64,000 nt of DNA, taken from positions 91,120,738 to 91,184,737 of the forward strand of contig NC_062214.1 in the NCBI RefSeq assembly GCF_902686445.1, written 5' to 3'. The stretch is from Sciurus carolinensis. Its lineage: Eukaryota; Chordata; Mammalia; Rodentia; Sciuridae. The notes beneath the pieces were generated by a model. That model saw nothing but the letters and a program-made list of their open reading frames with translations. It was not told the origin of the DNA and searched no databases. Below are positions 34,010 through 46,135 of the stretch, one piece after another. The translations under genes were made by a program, and so were the position numbers. How positions within the stretch are numbered: the first letter of the stretch is position 1; each line of letters begins with the position of its first letter.

Positions 34010-34192
34010 ATTATGGTACTGGGGTTTGAATCCAGCAACACTTTACCACTGAGCTACATTCCCAGCCCTTTTTATTTTTTATTTTAAGATAGGATCTCAC
34101 TTACCCAACCTGGCCTCAAACTTTTTATCCTCCTGCTTCAACCACACCTGAGTCACTGGGAATACAGGTGTGTGTCACAGCACATGGCTAAG
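34010..34192 (-). mobile_element. B1-dID SINE
   Basis: Reversed ID half (GGTTTGAATCCAGCAAC, CATTCCCAGCCC) then B1 half (AGATAGGATCTCACTTAC to AATACAGGTGTGTGTCAC), inserted into L1 copy C. Confidence 0.8.
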
Positions 34193-35254
34193 CTACTGAT
34201 TTCTGTATATTGATTTTTTATCCTGCTACTTAACTGAATTTTTAAATCAATTCTAAAAGTCTATGGTGGAATCTTCAGGTTTTTCTATATGTAGGATCAT
34301 ATCTGCAAGCAGGGATAATTTGAATTCTTTCCTATTTGTATACCTTTTATTTCCTTCTCTTGCCTAATTGCTCTGAAATTTTTAGTACTAAATAAGGATT
34401 GTGAAAGTAGACACCTGGTCTTGTTCCAGATCTCAGAGGAAATGCTTTCAGTTTTTCCCCATTCAATATGATGTTGGCTTGTAGGTTTGTCCTATGTAGA
34501 CTTTTAACGTGTTGAGGAATATCCTTCTATATTCAGGGGTTTTGTCATGCAGGGATGCCAAATTTTATCAAATGCTTTTTCTGTACCTATTGAGATGATC
34601 ATGTGATTTTTAGCCTTCATTCTATTTATATGTATGTTTATTGATATGTTGAACCAGCCTTGCATCCCTGCAACAAAACCAACTTGATCATGGCATTTTA
34701 CCTTTTGATGTGCCAGTAAATTTAATTTACAAGTTTTTGTTGAGGAGTTTTCATCTGTGTTCATGAGGGATACTAGTTTACAGTGTTTAGGTGGTTGAGT
34801 CCTTGTCAGGTTTTGGTATCAGTGTAATGCTCACCTCATAGAATGATCTGAAAGGCTTCCCTCCCTTTCAATTCTATGGAATAGTTTGAGACGCATTAGT
34901 GCTCGTCTTTTGTTAAAAGGTTGCTAAAGTTCAGCAGTGAGACTATCCAGTCCTGGGTTTTCTTTCTTTTTATTACTGATTCAATGTCATTACTTGGTAC
35001 TGGTCTACACAGGTTTTTAATATCCTCTTGGTTCAGTTTTGGTTAGGTCAAACATGTCCAGACTATTTTGTCTACTACTTCTAGATTTTCAAATTTGTTA
35101 GCACATAATTTTCCAAAATAATCCCTAAATGATCTTTTGAATTTCTGTAGAATTTATTGGAATGCCTCCTTTTCCATCTCTTATTGGGGTGTTCTCTCTC
35201 CCTTCTAGTCTAGATAAAGTTTTGTCTATTTTATTTTTTCACAAGATCAACTGT

Positions 35255-35453
35255 TGGCTGGGTACAGTGGCGCACGCCTGTAATCCCAGTGGTTCAGGAG
35301 GCTGAGGCAGGAGGATCACAAGTTCTAAGTCAGCCTCAGCAACTTAATGAGGCCCTAAGCAACTCAGTGAGATCCAGTCTCTAAATAAAGTATAAAAGGG
35401 ATAAGGATGTGGCTCAGTGCACTGGGTTCAATTTCCAATACAAAAAAAAAAAA
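35255..35453 (+). mobile_element. B1-dID SINE
   Basis: A well preserved copy: GGCTGGGTACAGTGGCGCAC and GCCTGTAATCCCAGTGG, then ID half GGATGTGGCTCAGTGCAC with a poly-A tail. Short flanking repeats (ATCAACTGT before, ATCAACTTT after) look like the target duplication. Inserted into L1 copy C. Confidence 0.85.
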
Positions 35454-35527
35454 AAATCAACTTTGTTTCATTGACCCTTGTAGTCTTCTTTAGACTCTTA
35501 TTTATTTCTATTTCTGCTCTGATCTTT

Positions 35528-35654
35528 AAAAAAAATTTTTTTTTAGTTTTTGATGAACCTTTATTTTATTTATTTATATGCAGTGCTGAGAATCGAACCC
35601 AGTGCCTCACACATGCTAGGCAAGCACTCTACCACTGAGCTACAACTCCAGCCC
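35528..35654 (-). mobile_element. ID SINE, long-tailed, with exact target duplication
   Basis: Reversed ID with tail (TTAGTTTTTGATGAACC), body (TGCTGAGAATCGAACCC to ACAACTCCAGCCC). A 16-base perfect repeat TTCTGCTCTGATCTTT flanks it at 35512-35527 and 35655-35670. Inserted into L1 copy C. Confidence 0.92.
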
Positions 35655-36354
35655 TTCTGCTCTGATCTTTCTTTCTTTCCTTCTGCCAATTTGGATATGG
35701 TTTGTTTTTGTCTTTTCAAGACATTGGAATACATCATTAGTTTGTTTTTAAATCTATTTTTAAATCTATTTTTTTTAATATAGGTATTCATTGCTGTAAA
35801 CTTCCCTCTTTGCACTGCTTTTGCTATATCCCACAGGTTTTGGTATATTGTGTTTCCATTTTCACTTGTTTCAAGGAATTTAAATTTTTTCCTTGTAACT
35901 TCCTCAATGACCCACTGTTCATTAAAAAGTATATTGTTCAATCTCCATGAATTTGCATAACTTCTAAAGTTTCTCTTGCTATTGACCTAGTTTCATTCTA
36001 GTGTGACCCAAAAAAGATACAGGGACTGATTTCAATTTTTTGAATTTGTTAAGACTTGTTTTGTGACTACTCCATGGTCTATTTCAGAGAAAGTTCTCTG
36101 TGCTGCTGAAAAGAATATGTGTTCTGCAGCTGTTGGATGGAATGTTCTGTAAGTGTAAGTCCATTTTATCTATGGTGTAGTTTAACTCTGACGTTTGTTG
36201 ATTGTTTTGTCTGGATGCTCTATCCACTGGTGAAGAGTAGGGTAATGAAATCCCCAACTATTATTATATTGGAGCCTAACTCTCCCTTTAGATCTAACAG
36301 TGTTTGTTTTATAAAATCATGTTCTCCATTATTAGATGCATATAGATTTTATTT

Positions 36355-36475
36355 ATTATTTTATTTTATTTAATATTATATTATATTTTTATTTTTTTGG
36401 CAGTGCTGGGGATTGAACCCAGGGCCTTGTGATTGCAAGGCAGCACTCTACCAACTGAGCTATATCCCCAGACCA
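36355..36475 (-). mobile_element. ID SINE
   Basis: Reversed ID body: GTGCTGGGGATTGAACCC, then CACTCTACCAACTGAGC, then TATCCCCAGACC. The flanks GCATATAGATTTT (36338) and GCATATAAATTTT (36477) look like the target duplication. Inserted into L1 copy C. Confidence 0.85.
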
Positions 36476-36970
36476 GGCATATAAATTTTTAATCATTTTA
36501 TCTTCTTGATCGCTATATAGTAACCTTTTTTCTTGCTATTGTCGTAAAGTCTATTTGCCAGATAGAAGTATGGCTCCTCCTACTTATTTTCAAATTCAGT
36601 CTGCTTGGAATATCATTTTTCTTCCTTTCATTTTCAGTTCTGTGTGTCCTTACTGGTGAGATGAGTTTTTTATAGGCAGCAAATTGTCAGGTTTTGTTTT
36701 TTAATCCATTCAGACAGTCTGTGTCTTTTAGTTGGAGAATTAAGACCATTTACTTTCAGAGTTATTATAAAAGGTATGGACTTGTGCCTTATAATTGTGC
36801 CAATTTTCTTCGAGTTGTTTTGAATATTCTTTGATTCTTCCCCTCTCATTCATCTTTGGGTTTGATGGCTTATTGTATTGATGACATTTGATGTTTTTTT
36901 CTCATTTGTGTACCTTGTAGTATGATTTATACTTTCACATGCTGTCTTGGTGGTAGTTATCTTTCACTCC

Positions 36971-37258
36971 TTAGGCATCTTTCGTAAGGCTGGTCTGGTG
37001 ATCAAGAACTATTTGTTTTTGCTTATCTTGGAAGGTTATTATTTCTGCTTTGATTCTGAATAGCTTTGCTGGGTAATCATGATTGGCAGTTAATTCTATC
37101 AGGACTTGAAATACATTATTCCATACCCTCCTGGACCACAGGGTTTCTGCTAAGAAATCTGTTGTAAATCTAATCAGGTTACACTTAAGCGTGACTTGAC
37201 CATTTTTATTTTTCTCTTGCAGATTTTTAAATTTTGTCCTGTACTTTGACACTCTCAT
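36971..37258 (-). pseudogene. L1 copy C ORF1 remnant
   Basis: A surviving 95-codon frame with LVRF-like L1 ORF1p text: LWSRRVWNNVFQVLIELTA and YPAKLFRIKAEIITFQDKQK correspond to the ORF1p C-terminal domain. The rest of ORF1 is broken. Not functional. Confidence 0.75.
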
Positions 37259-40012
37259 TCTATGTTGTGGTGAGGATCTTTTCTGATCAAGTTTATTTGG
37301 GGTTATAAAGGACTCTTGTGCTTGATTTACTATATCTTTCCCAATAGTAGGGAAGTTTTGTGCTGTTACTTTATTGAATATATTTCTATGTTTCTTAACT
37401 TTTATTTCTTCCCTTTCAGATATGTTGATGAGCTGGATATTTTATCTTGTACAAGTGTCCCAAAAATCCTGTGCATTCTATTCATTCTTTATCATTTTTT
37501 AATTTCTGAAAGTCTGAAAGTGATAGTTCAAGAGATGTTTTAAATCTCTGATATTTTTTCATCTGATCTAGTCTGCTGAAGCTTTCAACTATATCAATTG
37601 CATTTATACTTATAAAACTTTTCATTTCTAAAATTTCTCTATTTTCTGAATTTCTCATTCATATCCTATACTGTCTTCCTAATAATTTCATTGAACTTTT
37701 TTGTGTTCTCTTGGATCTCATTGAGCTTTATAAAGATCATTTTTTGAATTCTTGATCAGGCATGTCATCCTCTTTGACATATTTGAAATTTGTTAGTAAA
37801 GAGTTATCAACCTATTTAAGAAGCATCATATTGCCTTGTTTGTTCATGCTTCTTGTGTTCCTCTGTTTAGTTGTTACATTTGGTGACATGAATCTCTACC
37901 ACTTTTATGGATGGCCTTGTTATGCAGAGGCCTCTAGAAGCTGTACTGGGGTATCCATTTGTTATGTAAATTGTTATTTCTAGTTGGGTAACACACTGGA
38001 GTTAGAGAGAGACTCTGTGTCTCTATGGGTTGCACCAGAATAGGGAAAATCTAGCAATCTAGGCAGGAATGGTAAAAGTAACAGTGTGTGTGGGGTGCAC
38101 CCCTGATTATTCTTGTAATGGTATTCTTGAATGGTAGCCCCTACTGGGTGATTTGGGTTTCCTTAGGCACTGCTGATATTCACTGTTACTTGAATGAGTC
38201 TCTGGTATTGGCTGCTCAAGTAATGGTGAAGAGCTTTGGAGCATCTGACCCCCTGATTAGATACCACTGTAGGTCCAGAAGCTTCACAGGGAGAGATGGA
38301 GGCAGGAATCACAGCATGCTCTCTTAGCACTTACATTCAGTCTTGACAGTGGTGCATGATCACATGAAGTGTGGGGGCAACTGATGTAGGGGACCCACAT
38401 AGGTGCAAATGAAAGAAGTGTATTATTCCTCTCTGCTGTTAAATGGGTATGCCTGCCAAAAAGCAGGACCTCAGACCCCCCAGATATGCACACGTATGGA
38501 CAGTTACAGTGTCTGCCAGGGATTAAGTGGGTGAGTAACTCATTTGAGAGGAGAGACTAAGAGTAGAATGCAGCTGGTGCCAGGCTGTTTTTCTCCCAAC
38601 CTTCTTAGGCTTTGTACCCTGAAAGTGTAGTAATGGCCAGGGGCTCAGACCCCCATTTCTTTTGTTCTACCTCCCAGGAACTGAGTGGGATTGGGCCTCA
38701 GCAGGAGCCAGGTAAATCTCTCAATTGAGGAGCTATCAGTAGCAAGGGAGAATGCAGTGTAGCTATCAATGGGCAGAGTTTCTCTCTGGACCTTCTCAGG
38801 CAGGGTTACAGCTGGGGCCATAGTGGCCAACAGGTGCCCATAAGTGGCAATGAAAGAGGGGTGGCAGGAACTGAGCAGGCAGTTGCCCTCAATTCTGACA
38901 CCTACATGAAACTATACCCCACTGGCCATCCTGGTGTTGGAAGGCAGGTTTTCCTCTCCCTTCGTTCTTAATGGTCAGCAACCTTTACTCCTCTGCATCT
39001 CAACACCTGTTCCCCACTCTAGTATTCTCAGGGGGTTCGTGTCAGAGACATTCCACCAAACCATGTCTGACTTGTGAGGCAGCCACCCCCAGAGCCAATG
39101 CAGTGAGGTATCTTTAGGGTCCCAGAGATAGGGCTATGCAGGTATACCCTGACCCACCCAAACTGCCCAAATTAAGACAATAGAACCCTTCTCAAGATGG
39201 ATCCCAACAACAGTACTAAGTCTACTCTATGAATTTCAGGCTTTTTATCTAGTTAGGTCATAGATGGAACCTGGCCCAAGACCCATAAGACAGGCATGGG
39301 TGAGGTTAAGGATTTTTGTGGCAGCAGTCCAAAGACTGTGGGCCAGTGAGAGGACCTTCCCTAGTTCCTAGAGTGAGTGGAGGCAGTGCTACAGTAGTTT
39401 AGGACACTAGTAGCTGTGTTTCTAGAGCTGCAGGAACATCCCCAGGTTCCTGAGAGACAGGGTAGAACTCAGGCCTATGGCTATGGCAGTTGCTGGCCCT
39501 GAAACTGCAAGATGCTGAGGGAGCTGTCTTTGGCACTAAGGGATGCACATACAGGCTCAAGGCTTCTGGCAGTGTCAGGAGCCTAGCTGCTGGCTCCTAA
39601 GGCAGGATGGTGTCTGATGCAATGTCTGTTATATCAGCTAAGGTTCTGAGGGTTGGACAAAAGGGGAGTTCCTTTTTTGGAATAGAGCAATCCATCTTAG
39701 ACTAGTCAGTTCCCCAAATTGGATTTAACATCTGCAATGACCAAGGACTGCTGGTCTGCTGCTGTTAATGGAATTGATAGAAGTGTGGGGTTCCTCCCCC
39801 ATGAACTCTAGCAAATCAGGAGACAAAGCTGTAGTTTCAATTTGTTTTTTTCTCTAGGTTGCTTTTCTGACTCTCCATATGTTTAGGATGTTCCCATCAT
39901 TTCCTTGTTGATTTCCAGAATTCTCACCAAAATTATCCTCCTCAACATAGTTTTTCTTTTGTTGCCCTGGTTCTTCTCTATGGCTGAATTGCATACAAGA
40001 CACCTCTATTCA

Positions 40013-40022
40013 GCCATCTTGG
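40013..40022 (-). promoter_or_regulatory. YY1-like site at the 5' end of L1 copy C
   Basis: The minus strand reads CCAAGATGGC within 10-20 bases of the element's 5' end, as in other mammalian L1s where YY1 positions transcription start. Probably a relic. Confidence 0.6.
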
Positions 40023-40451
40023 TTCGTCTCACCATAAATTTAAAATTATGTCTTTTTCTTGATAAAAAAGCTAATTTCTCATCAATGAAAAAAATTAGTA
40101 AAAAACCATCCAAAGTAAATTAAAAGCAGGCTTCCAGCTTAGCCAAGTTATATCATCAACTGATTTCTCAAATTATCATTCATACAAAAAGAACAAATGA
40201 CATAATTTATAAAACTTTGCTGAGTATTCTTTTGGTAGTTACTAGTGGAATATCCATAAAATTGTTTCATTTGGTCAGAAATTTTTTTGGCTATTAAATA
40301 GAATTTTGAAGGGTAGGAAAAAAAATTCCTGGTAAGTTACAACAAAGATTCATTAAAAATATGAACCACATATCTTTAACCACATGAAACTTAAAAATAT
40401 ATTCAGCTTTTTAGGGAAAAAATTAATGCTAGAACATTAAAATATCTTTAC

Positions 40452-40532
40452 CTCGTAATGAACAAACTGGTCCATTTTCTTGATTTTTAGAGCGCTTACT
40501 TCTGAACTGACTTGGAATATCCAATGAAAGAT
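40452..40532 (-). CDS. USP3: USP3 coding exon (fifth from last)
   Basis: An 81-base exon encoding LSLDIPSQFRSKRSKNQENG and PVCSLR between two split aspartate codons. It lies between the two CxxC pairs of the zinc finger and matches USP3 exactly in order. Acceptor CATTTTAAG, donor CGAG|GTAAAG. Confidence 0.95.
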
Positions 40533-40701
40533 CTTAAAATGAGATAGGAAAACAGATTTGTTAAAGGAATATAACTTCTCAAAAAATAATCTCAAAAACT
40601 GGTGTATTTATAAAAGATTTCTTTCCTTTGAAAAATAATACCATAAACATTAAAATTATTTTAATAAAATAGCATATATGCATATGTCAAGTATGTCTTA
40701 C
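40533..40701 (-). other. USP3: USP3 short intron
   Basis: A 169-base AT-rich intron, GTAAGAC to TTTTAAG. No element. Confidence 0.95.
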
Positions 40702-40808
40702 CTAGGAATGGATCAAATTTCCTTGACTCTGTCCCACATATGAGGCAGTTGACCTCATTCTGGAGAATGCCTCCAAATATAGCCGTGACAACAGTTGATG
40801 CTCCATTT
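40702..40808 (-). CDS. USP3: USP3 coding exon (sixth from last), zinc finger part
   Basis: A 107-base exon encoding NGASTVVTAIFGGILQNEVN and CLICGTESRKFDPFL, followed by one base of the split aspartate. CLIC is the first CxxC pair of the USP finger zinc site. FGGILQNEV is a conserved USP stretch. Acceptor TTTCTTTAG, donor CTAG|GTAAGA. Confidence 0.97.
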
Positions 40809-41407
40809 CTAAAGAAACACCACAAGGGAAACATCTCATTAAAAACCACTTCTAATATAAATATGTATATGATATGTGTTTATTTAAATTATGAAATAAA
40901 AACACCAAAGCTATATAGACATATACTAAATAAAAGGTTTAAGCTACTGGTCTCTCCCTTCCAATCCCACTACTTTCTCCAGAAGCAACTAACACTGGTC
41001 ATTTGTTTTAACAACAAACACATCATGTATATGAGTATATGTAGGGCAAGACACTCCTTCCACCACCTGCCCTCACATATTCCTCAGAAAGGAGGAAACT
41101 GCCATATATTTGAATCTGCAACATGTATAATGCACAGAATTCTTACAACTGCTAGACTTTGACATCCTCAGTCTGAGGAAGTAAAGAAATTCAATACAAA
41201 TTTAGTAATTACTGCTAGATGTATGACTTCAATTGATAAGTCTGGATGTTACTGTTGAAAAACCTTTTTTAAAAGCTCACAAAAAATAATACTGTGAATA
41301 ATTTTCTGGTAGAGATCAATATATGACTTTAGGAACAATGAACAATGTTACATAAGCCCTTTGTGCCTCTGCTTTAGTAAATGTATACAGGATAACAGGA
41401 ACACACT

Positions 41408-41507
41408 GGGCTGGGGATATAGTCAAGTTGGTAGAGTGCTTGCCTCGCAAACACAAGGCCCTGGGTTCAATCCTCAGCACCACAAAAAAAGAAAAAAAAA
41501 AAAAAAA
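41408..41507 (+). mobile_element. ID SINE
   Basis: GGGCTGGGGATATAGTCAAG, GAGTGCTTGCCTCGCAAAC, then CTGGGTTCAATCCTCAGCAC and an A-tail. The flanks AGGAACACAC and AGGAACAACAC are the likely target duplication. Confidence 0.88.
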
Positions 41508-41779
41508 TAGGAACAACACCTATCTCAGAGGCCTGGTGTGACAATGAAATGTGTTACAAATGTATTTTCAGAAGAGTACTTACAGCAAAAAGAAAGCAAC
41601 TGAAGTATTTGCCATTGTTTTATTAGCACAAAGACAGATTATACATTATTTGCTTCCCCTGCCCCCACCAAGTATATATCTTTATCATGTACCTCATGAT
41701 AGCTGCAGTGTGTCATAGTAGGGACATACCATGCACTCAAGAAAGGGCACCAATGAGAGCAGGAATATCAAGCACCTGT

Positions 41780-41940
41780 AGAGTACTACTTGTAGGCGCC
41801 TTTCTAAGAATCCTCACAATAGCTCTATAAGATAGATACTGGTATCTTCATTTTACAGACTAAAAGCTGAGGCCAGGGGTTAAGTAACTTGTCTCAAGGT
41901 CTGGCCTCTGAGTATCTGCTCTTAACACTATGTTCCTTCT
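41780..41940 (-). repeat. MIR SINE
   Basis: Antisense MIR core: CTTCATTTTACAGACTAAAA, GCTGAGGCCAGGGGTTAAG, then TAACTTGTCTCAAGGTCTGG. Confidence 0.8.
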
Positions 41941-43317
41941 CTTAATTTAACCAAGATATTATTAATAGATATTGAGGTGACTTCAGTTTTTACTATCATC
42001 AATAATACTGCAATGAATGCTGGTACATTAGCCTCATGCACTTGCTTGAGTCAGAAAACGTCTTTTGCTATTAGCAATTTGAGGTGGTTTTTATCACTTT
42101 AAATTGTACTTTCTGACCCACTCCAAATTAACCTTACTGCAATGATGAAGCAGACAAAGCAAACCCAAGCAATTTTTCCTATTTGAAAACTTTGATTCCT
42201 TTTTAAGGAAAGGCTTTGTTACTTGACTGGCAGAAGAGACTGATTTTATTATTTTAAAAAGTGTTCATAAGACATACTGGCTTTCGTAAATTAAAAAATG
42301 GAAGATACACTGCCATAGACATTCCAGATTTATTCTTGTGTCATAAATAAAGAATGTACCCAAAAACTACCTACTACAAATGATGGAGCTATAACTGACC
42401 CTTTCATGTTGATAGTCACATTTAAAGTTGCCTTTAATTAAAATGGAACTCCATTAAAAGCAGTATATTTAAACTCAACATAGCTCTTTCTTTATAATCA
42501 CTTCCTCTGACTACCTGAAGTATATGGTGTACCATGACTTAAAACAAGATTCATAAATTAATTTCAAACTTGCTGTTGCATTGTTACAGCTGCATTCCAA
42601 GAGAACTTAAATACTGAGGATCTTACAGTGCTGGAGTCCTTTATATTACACTAATGATTTTCTATATTAAAAAGAATACATCTGCCATTAATTTTATCCC
42701 CCTTCAGTAGGGGTAGGTGTATTTGTATGAATAAACACATATTGTATAGGGGATATTTTTCTAGCTTCAGCAATGCCTCCTCCCATATGCACTGAGGGAA
42801 ATAAAAGAAACAATGAATTTTAAATATTTGATTATATAAATTTTTCTTTATTCTTAACCCAAAAATGGAACCTGCAATTACTATTCTTTAAAAATGTCAA
42901 GAAAGGGATAGACTAACACTGAACTCTCACTAGGAACTAAAAGAACATCCCATAGTATTATACAATGTGATTCACAAGGGTGCCTTGGGCATCATATAAA
43001 ATAATAGACATATATACCTTTTCATTTCACAGTATATGCATGATAGAACCCAGTTCAATATCCTTTGTGTATCAATGTGCCATGATATATTATGAACAGA
43101 TATTTTCATTTCATATATATCTTTAATTTGGTGCTAGCAAGAAAAACAATTTTACCAGGTCATAGGTCCTTCCCTTTCTTATACTGGAGTCTAAATGGGG
43201 TCACAGCTACTAGACCCTGGAGGGACAAACCTTTGGAAAATAATGGCAATTCAGATCAGTTGCCCTGCTCTGATAATGCCAGATAAGCTATGAGGCTGCT
43301 TTGTCATTAAAAAGATC

Positions 43318-43532
43318 ACTGGGCACGGTGGCACATGCCTGTAATTCCAGTGGCTCAGGAGGCTAAAGCAGGAGGATCACAAGTTCAAATCCAGCCTCAG
43401 CAACTTAGCAAGACCCAAGCAATTTAGTGAGACCCTTCTCTAAATATAAAAATGGAGTAGTGGATGTGGCTCAGTGGGTTAAGTGCCGCCAGGTTCAATA
43501 CCCAGTACCAAGAGGGGGAAAAAAAGGGAAAA
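43318..43532 (+). mobile_element. B1-dID SINE
   Basis: CTGGGCACGGTGGCACATGC and CTGTAATTCCAGTGGCTC, then ID half GGATGTGGCTCAGTGGGTTA. The tail passes into a GGAA microsatellite. Confidence 0.88.
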
Positions 43533-43578
43533 AAGGGAGGGAGGGAGGAAGGGAGGGAAGAAGGAAGGAAGGAAGGAG
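43533..43578. repeat. GGGA/GGAA microsatellite
   Basis: A purine-only run (GGGAGGGAGGGAGGAAGGG then AAGGAAGGAAGGAAGG) extends the B1-dID tail, a common origin for such repeats. Confidence 0.9.
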
Positions 43579-43637
43579 AATGAAGCTCAAAGATTGAGTT
43601 AGAGAGGTGAAGCAAATGCAAAATTCTTATCTTGGAG

Positions 43638-43772
43638 CTGGGGCTAGGGTTGTGGCTCAGTGGTGAAGCGCTTGCCTAGTACGTGTGAGGCACTGAAAAT
43701 ATTTTGTATAAATAAATGAATGAAAATAAAAATCCATCAACTAAAAAAATTTTTAAATAATTAAAAAAAAAG
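43638..43772 (+). mobile_element. ID SINE, long-tailed
   Basis: GGGGCTAGGGTTGTGGCTCA, GCGCTTGCCTAGTACGTG, then tail text AAATCCATCAACTAAAAA. It shows the usual order of body and long A/T tail in the squirrel ID. Confidence 0.85.
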
Positions 43773-44613
43773 GATTCAGATCTTTTAGGACAACCTTCCC
43801 CTTGAACTGCACTGAATGTTTTTAAAAGTCATAACAATCTCCATTATTGTGAAAAGAACAATTTTTCTGAAAATTAAATTTAGATAAATCCTCCCCCCAA
43901 AAATCAAGTCCTACTAAATCAGATTTATTTTATGTATTACTCTTTTCTTTTTCTTTGGAGAGTTTGTCTTGTAAATTCCTTTCCTAGAGTTATCACTACT
44001 GACAAAAATTTTTTTAATTGAATAAAACAAAACTGTAATTGGCCAAAATCCAGGCTGAAATAACTAAGTCACTCCTTCTTCAAGCAAAATAAACCCTCTG
44101 GTCCGAAAGCATATTTTGGGCTACTAATACACAAGAAAGTGGTTTATTTTTATTCATGTTGAGATGCATGAAAAGAATTGAGAACTTAAAAATTCCTCAG
44201 TTTCATTTAATAAGATAGACTTTAGAAAAATTCACATCCAAAATATTTAAGCTTTTGTTTTTGGTAAATATATAATTTGTTATAAAAATTATGTCTACAC
44301 ATTATTCAATACATTTAGAGGAAATTTTAAAAATGCTAAATTATAAACATTTTCTCTATTTCAAGTTTTTAAATAATGTATACAAAAAACAAATCAGAAC
44401 TATATCAAGATGCAAATACAAGACACCTTTAATCTGGAAGCAAGACATGTTAACATGTTAGTCCACTTGGTCACAAAGTTCAAGGGCACAAAATTTTCAG
44501 CAAATGTCCAGCTAACCCCTCCACCTTCTATAAACTAACATACAGTAACACCAATAGAAATGTCTGAGGTCCTCTGGAAAAAAAAGGAAAACTGAAAGAA
44601 AACTAGATCTTAC

Positions 44614-44760
44614 ATGCAGCATTTGTTACTTGCAGACAGAGTAGAATTCTCCTGCAGAATTGCTGAGCGGGAAACTCCATTGAAACCTCCTTGGAGTTCC
44701 AAGTGTAGGTGGTCCAAAAGGTAGCGCATGAATTCATGGGCATCCTGCTGCTGATAGCCC
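44614..44760 (-). CDS. USP3: USP3 coding exon (seventh from last), QQD box
   Basis: The 147-base exon starts with the base completing an arginine codon and encodes GYQQQDAHEFMRYLLDHLHL, then GGFNGVSRSAILQENSTL and ends ASNKCC plus two bases of isoleucine. GYQQQDAHEF is the conserved QQD box of ubiquitin-specific proteases, near the active site. Acceptor CTTTCAAG, donor GCAT|GTAAGA. Confidence 0.97.
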
Positions 44761-45774
44761 CTTGAAAGAGACAGGAACAGTTACTGGGAAGGCTCTGCCT
44801 GCCCAGTCAAACACTGGGGATGGAAGGGTGAGGTAAGCAAAGTGCATGGAAGGTCTGCAGCCCTGTGCTCACAAGCACACCATGCCTTCATCACCTTTAA
44901 CTCCCCTAGCTCCACATGATAATAAAATTTCAATTCAAGACAGACTCTACTACTCAAAAATAAGCTTAAAACCCATCAAATACAGAGCTAATTTAATTTG
45001 TAATGATCCTCCACTGCCTCTCCATTTTAAAAAAACTGAGAGGCACAAAAAAAGGGGCAACAAGACTTGCCTAAAGTCCTATAGCAAGAGAGTAACAGAC
45101 ATGACTAAAACCTGCATCTCCTGGATGGTTGCTGAAGCTTCCCATTATCCCACACAGGGCCTCTCTAGAAAAGGCTCAAATGTTAAAATTTCACATCTTA
45201 CTCTCATCAGAAAACTAGGCATAAACCACCACTATAAGAAATAAAGAATTTAGAACTCCTTAGAGATTGAAAGATACTAATTTTTAAAACTTTGAACGAA
45301 ATGAAACTAATGGAACAGAATCTAGGCTAAGATAATTAAGTCATTCCTTCTTTCTGGCAGAAAGGAAGAAAAACCTTACCCAAAGAGTTAAAGATATCTT
45401 AACTTTCTATAGTTGCATCTTAATTTCCAGTTCAAAAAAACAAAATATTTTTTAAAAAGCACTGACTCTTATACAACTGTGCTTTATCTTGAAACTTAAA
45501 TATATATGACATTCTTACATTATATCTTACACTGTATGCAGCCAAGAAGTTACAGGAATTCTTATACTAATAACAGATCAGTGATAAGTAAATAGCAATG
45601 AAAGCAGACAGAAAAACTGATACATTTGGAAGGTCTGGGGCAAGCCAGATAAAATAAATCAAGCAATGATATATAAAATACTTTCATAAAACTATAATAG
45701 AAAGGAATTCTGTCTACATTTTGCCAGCATAGAAGTTTCTTTTTAATTTATCTAAATATGATGTGTGTGTTTTG

Positions 45775-45962
45775 TTTTTGTTTTTATTTGTTTAACACCA
45801 GGGATTGAATCCACCAGGGCTTAATCACTGAGCCATATACCCAGCCCTTTTTATTTTTTACCTTGAGACTGGATCTCAATAAGTTGCTTTAAACTTGGAA
45901 TCCTCTTGCCTCAGCCTCCCAAGTCACTGGGATTTATACGTGTGTGTCACAGTGCCCAGCCT
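45775..45962 (-). mobile_element. B1-dID SINE
   Basis: Reversed ID half (CAGGGATTGAATCCACC, CATATACCCAGCCC) then B1 half (GAGACTGGATCTCAATAAG to GTGTGTCACAGTGCCCAGCC). Confidence 0.85.
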
Positions 45963-46135
45963 GGTATGTTTTTAAGTCAAAACTTCCCATCATCCTTCCA
46001 GGCAATGGTTCTATAAACAAAATTTCTTTCAACCCTAGTTTCCCTTAATATTTATTTCCCCCTTTTTACTGTAAATTTTCTTGGAAACTATCAATTGTGA
46101 AAACAATCTCTGTAATCAGTGGAACTTAAAAGTCA

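Larger units (their letters stand above)
31798..40031 (-). mobile_element. Old full-length-type L1 (copy C), split by later insertions
   Basis: Antisense L1 text runs from ORF2's C-terminal part (31.8-32.4 kb) through ORF2, ORF1 (about 36.95-37.8 kb) and a 2.2-kb 5' UTR to 40031. There the minus strand starts ACCAAGATGGCTGAATAG, the classic L1 5' end with a YY1 site. The last part of ORF2 and the 3' UTR are missing at the 31.8-kb end. It has many stops and frameshifts, so it is dead. It has been invaded by an LTR, two B1-dID and two ID SINEs. It lies in the same sense as USP3. Confidence 0.85.
26171..40451 (-). other. USP3: USP3 large intron (14.3 kb)
   Basis: A GT-AG intron (GTAAAG to TTTTAG) dominated from 31.8 to 40.03 kb by an old L1 with later insertions, listed separately. 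Stretches without a recognised element are 26970-27890, 28310-28920 and 29350-31350. I see no exon in it: codons join across it in phase (D split G|AT). Confidence 0.85.
40809..44613 (-). other. USP3: USP3 intron (3.8 kb)
   Basis: GT-AG intron containing an ID SINE, a MIR, a B1-dID with a GGAA repeat, and a second ID (listed separately). From 41950 to 43310 and 43780 to 44613 nothing is recognised. Confidence 0.85.

Noticed and set aside
44846..45244. 132-codon plus-strand frame next to the USP3 QQD exon
   Set aside because: It lies in intron on the opposite strand, has no recognisable domain, and its codon use looks like random AT-rich sequence.
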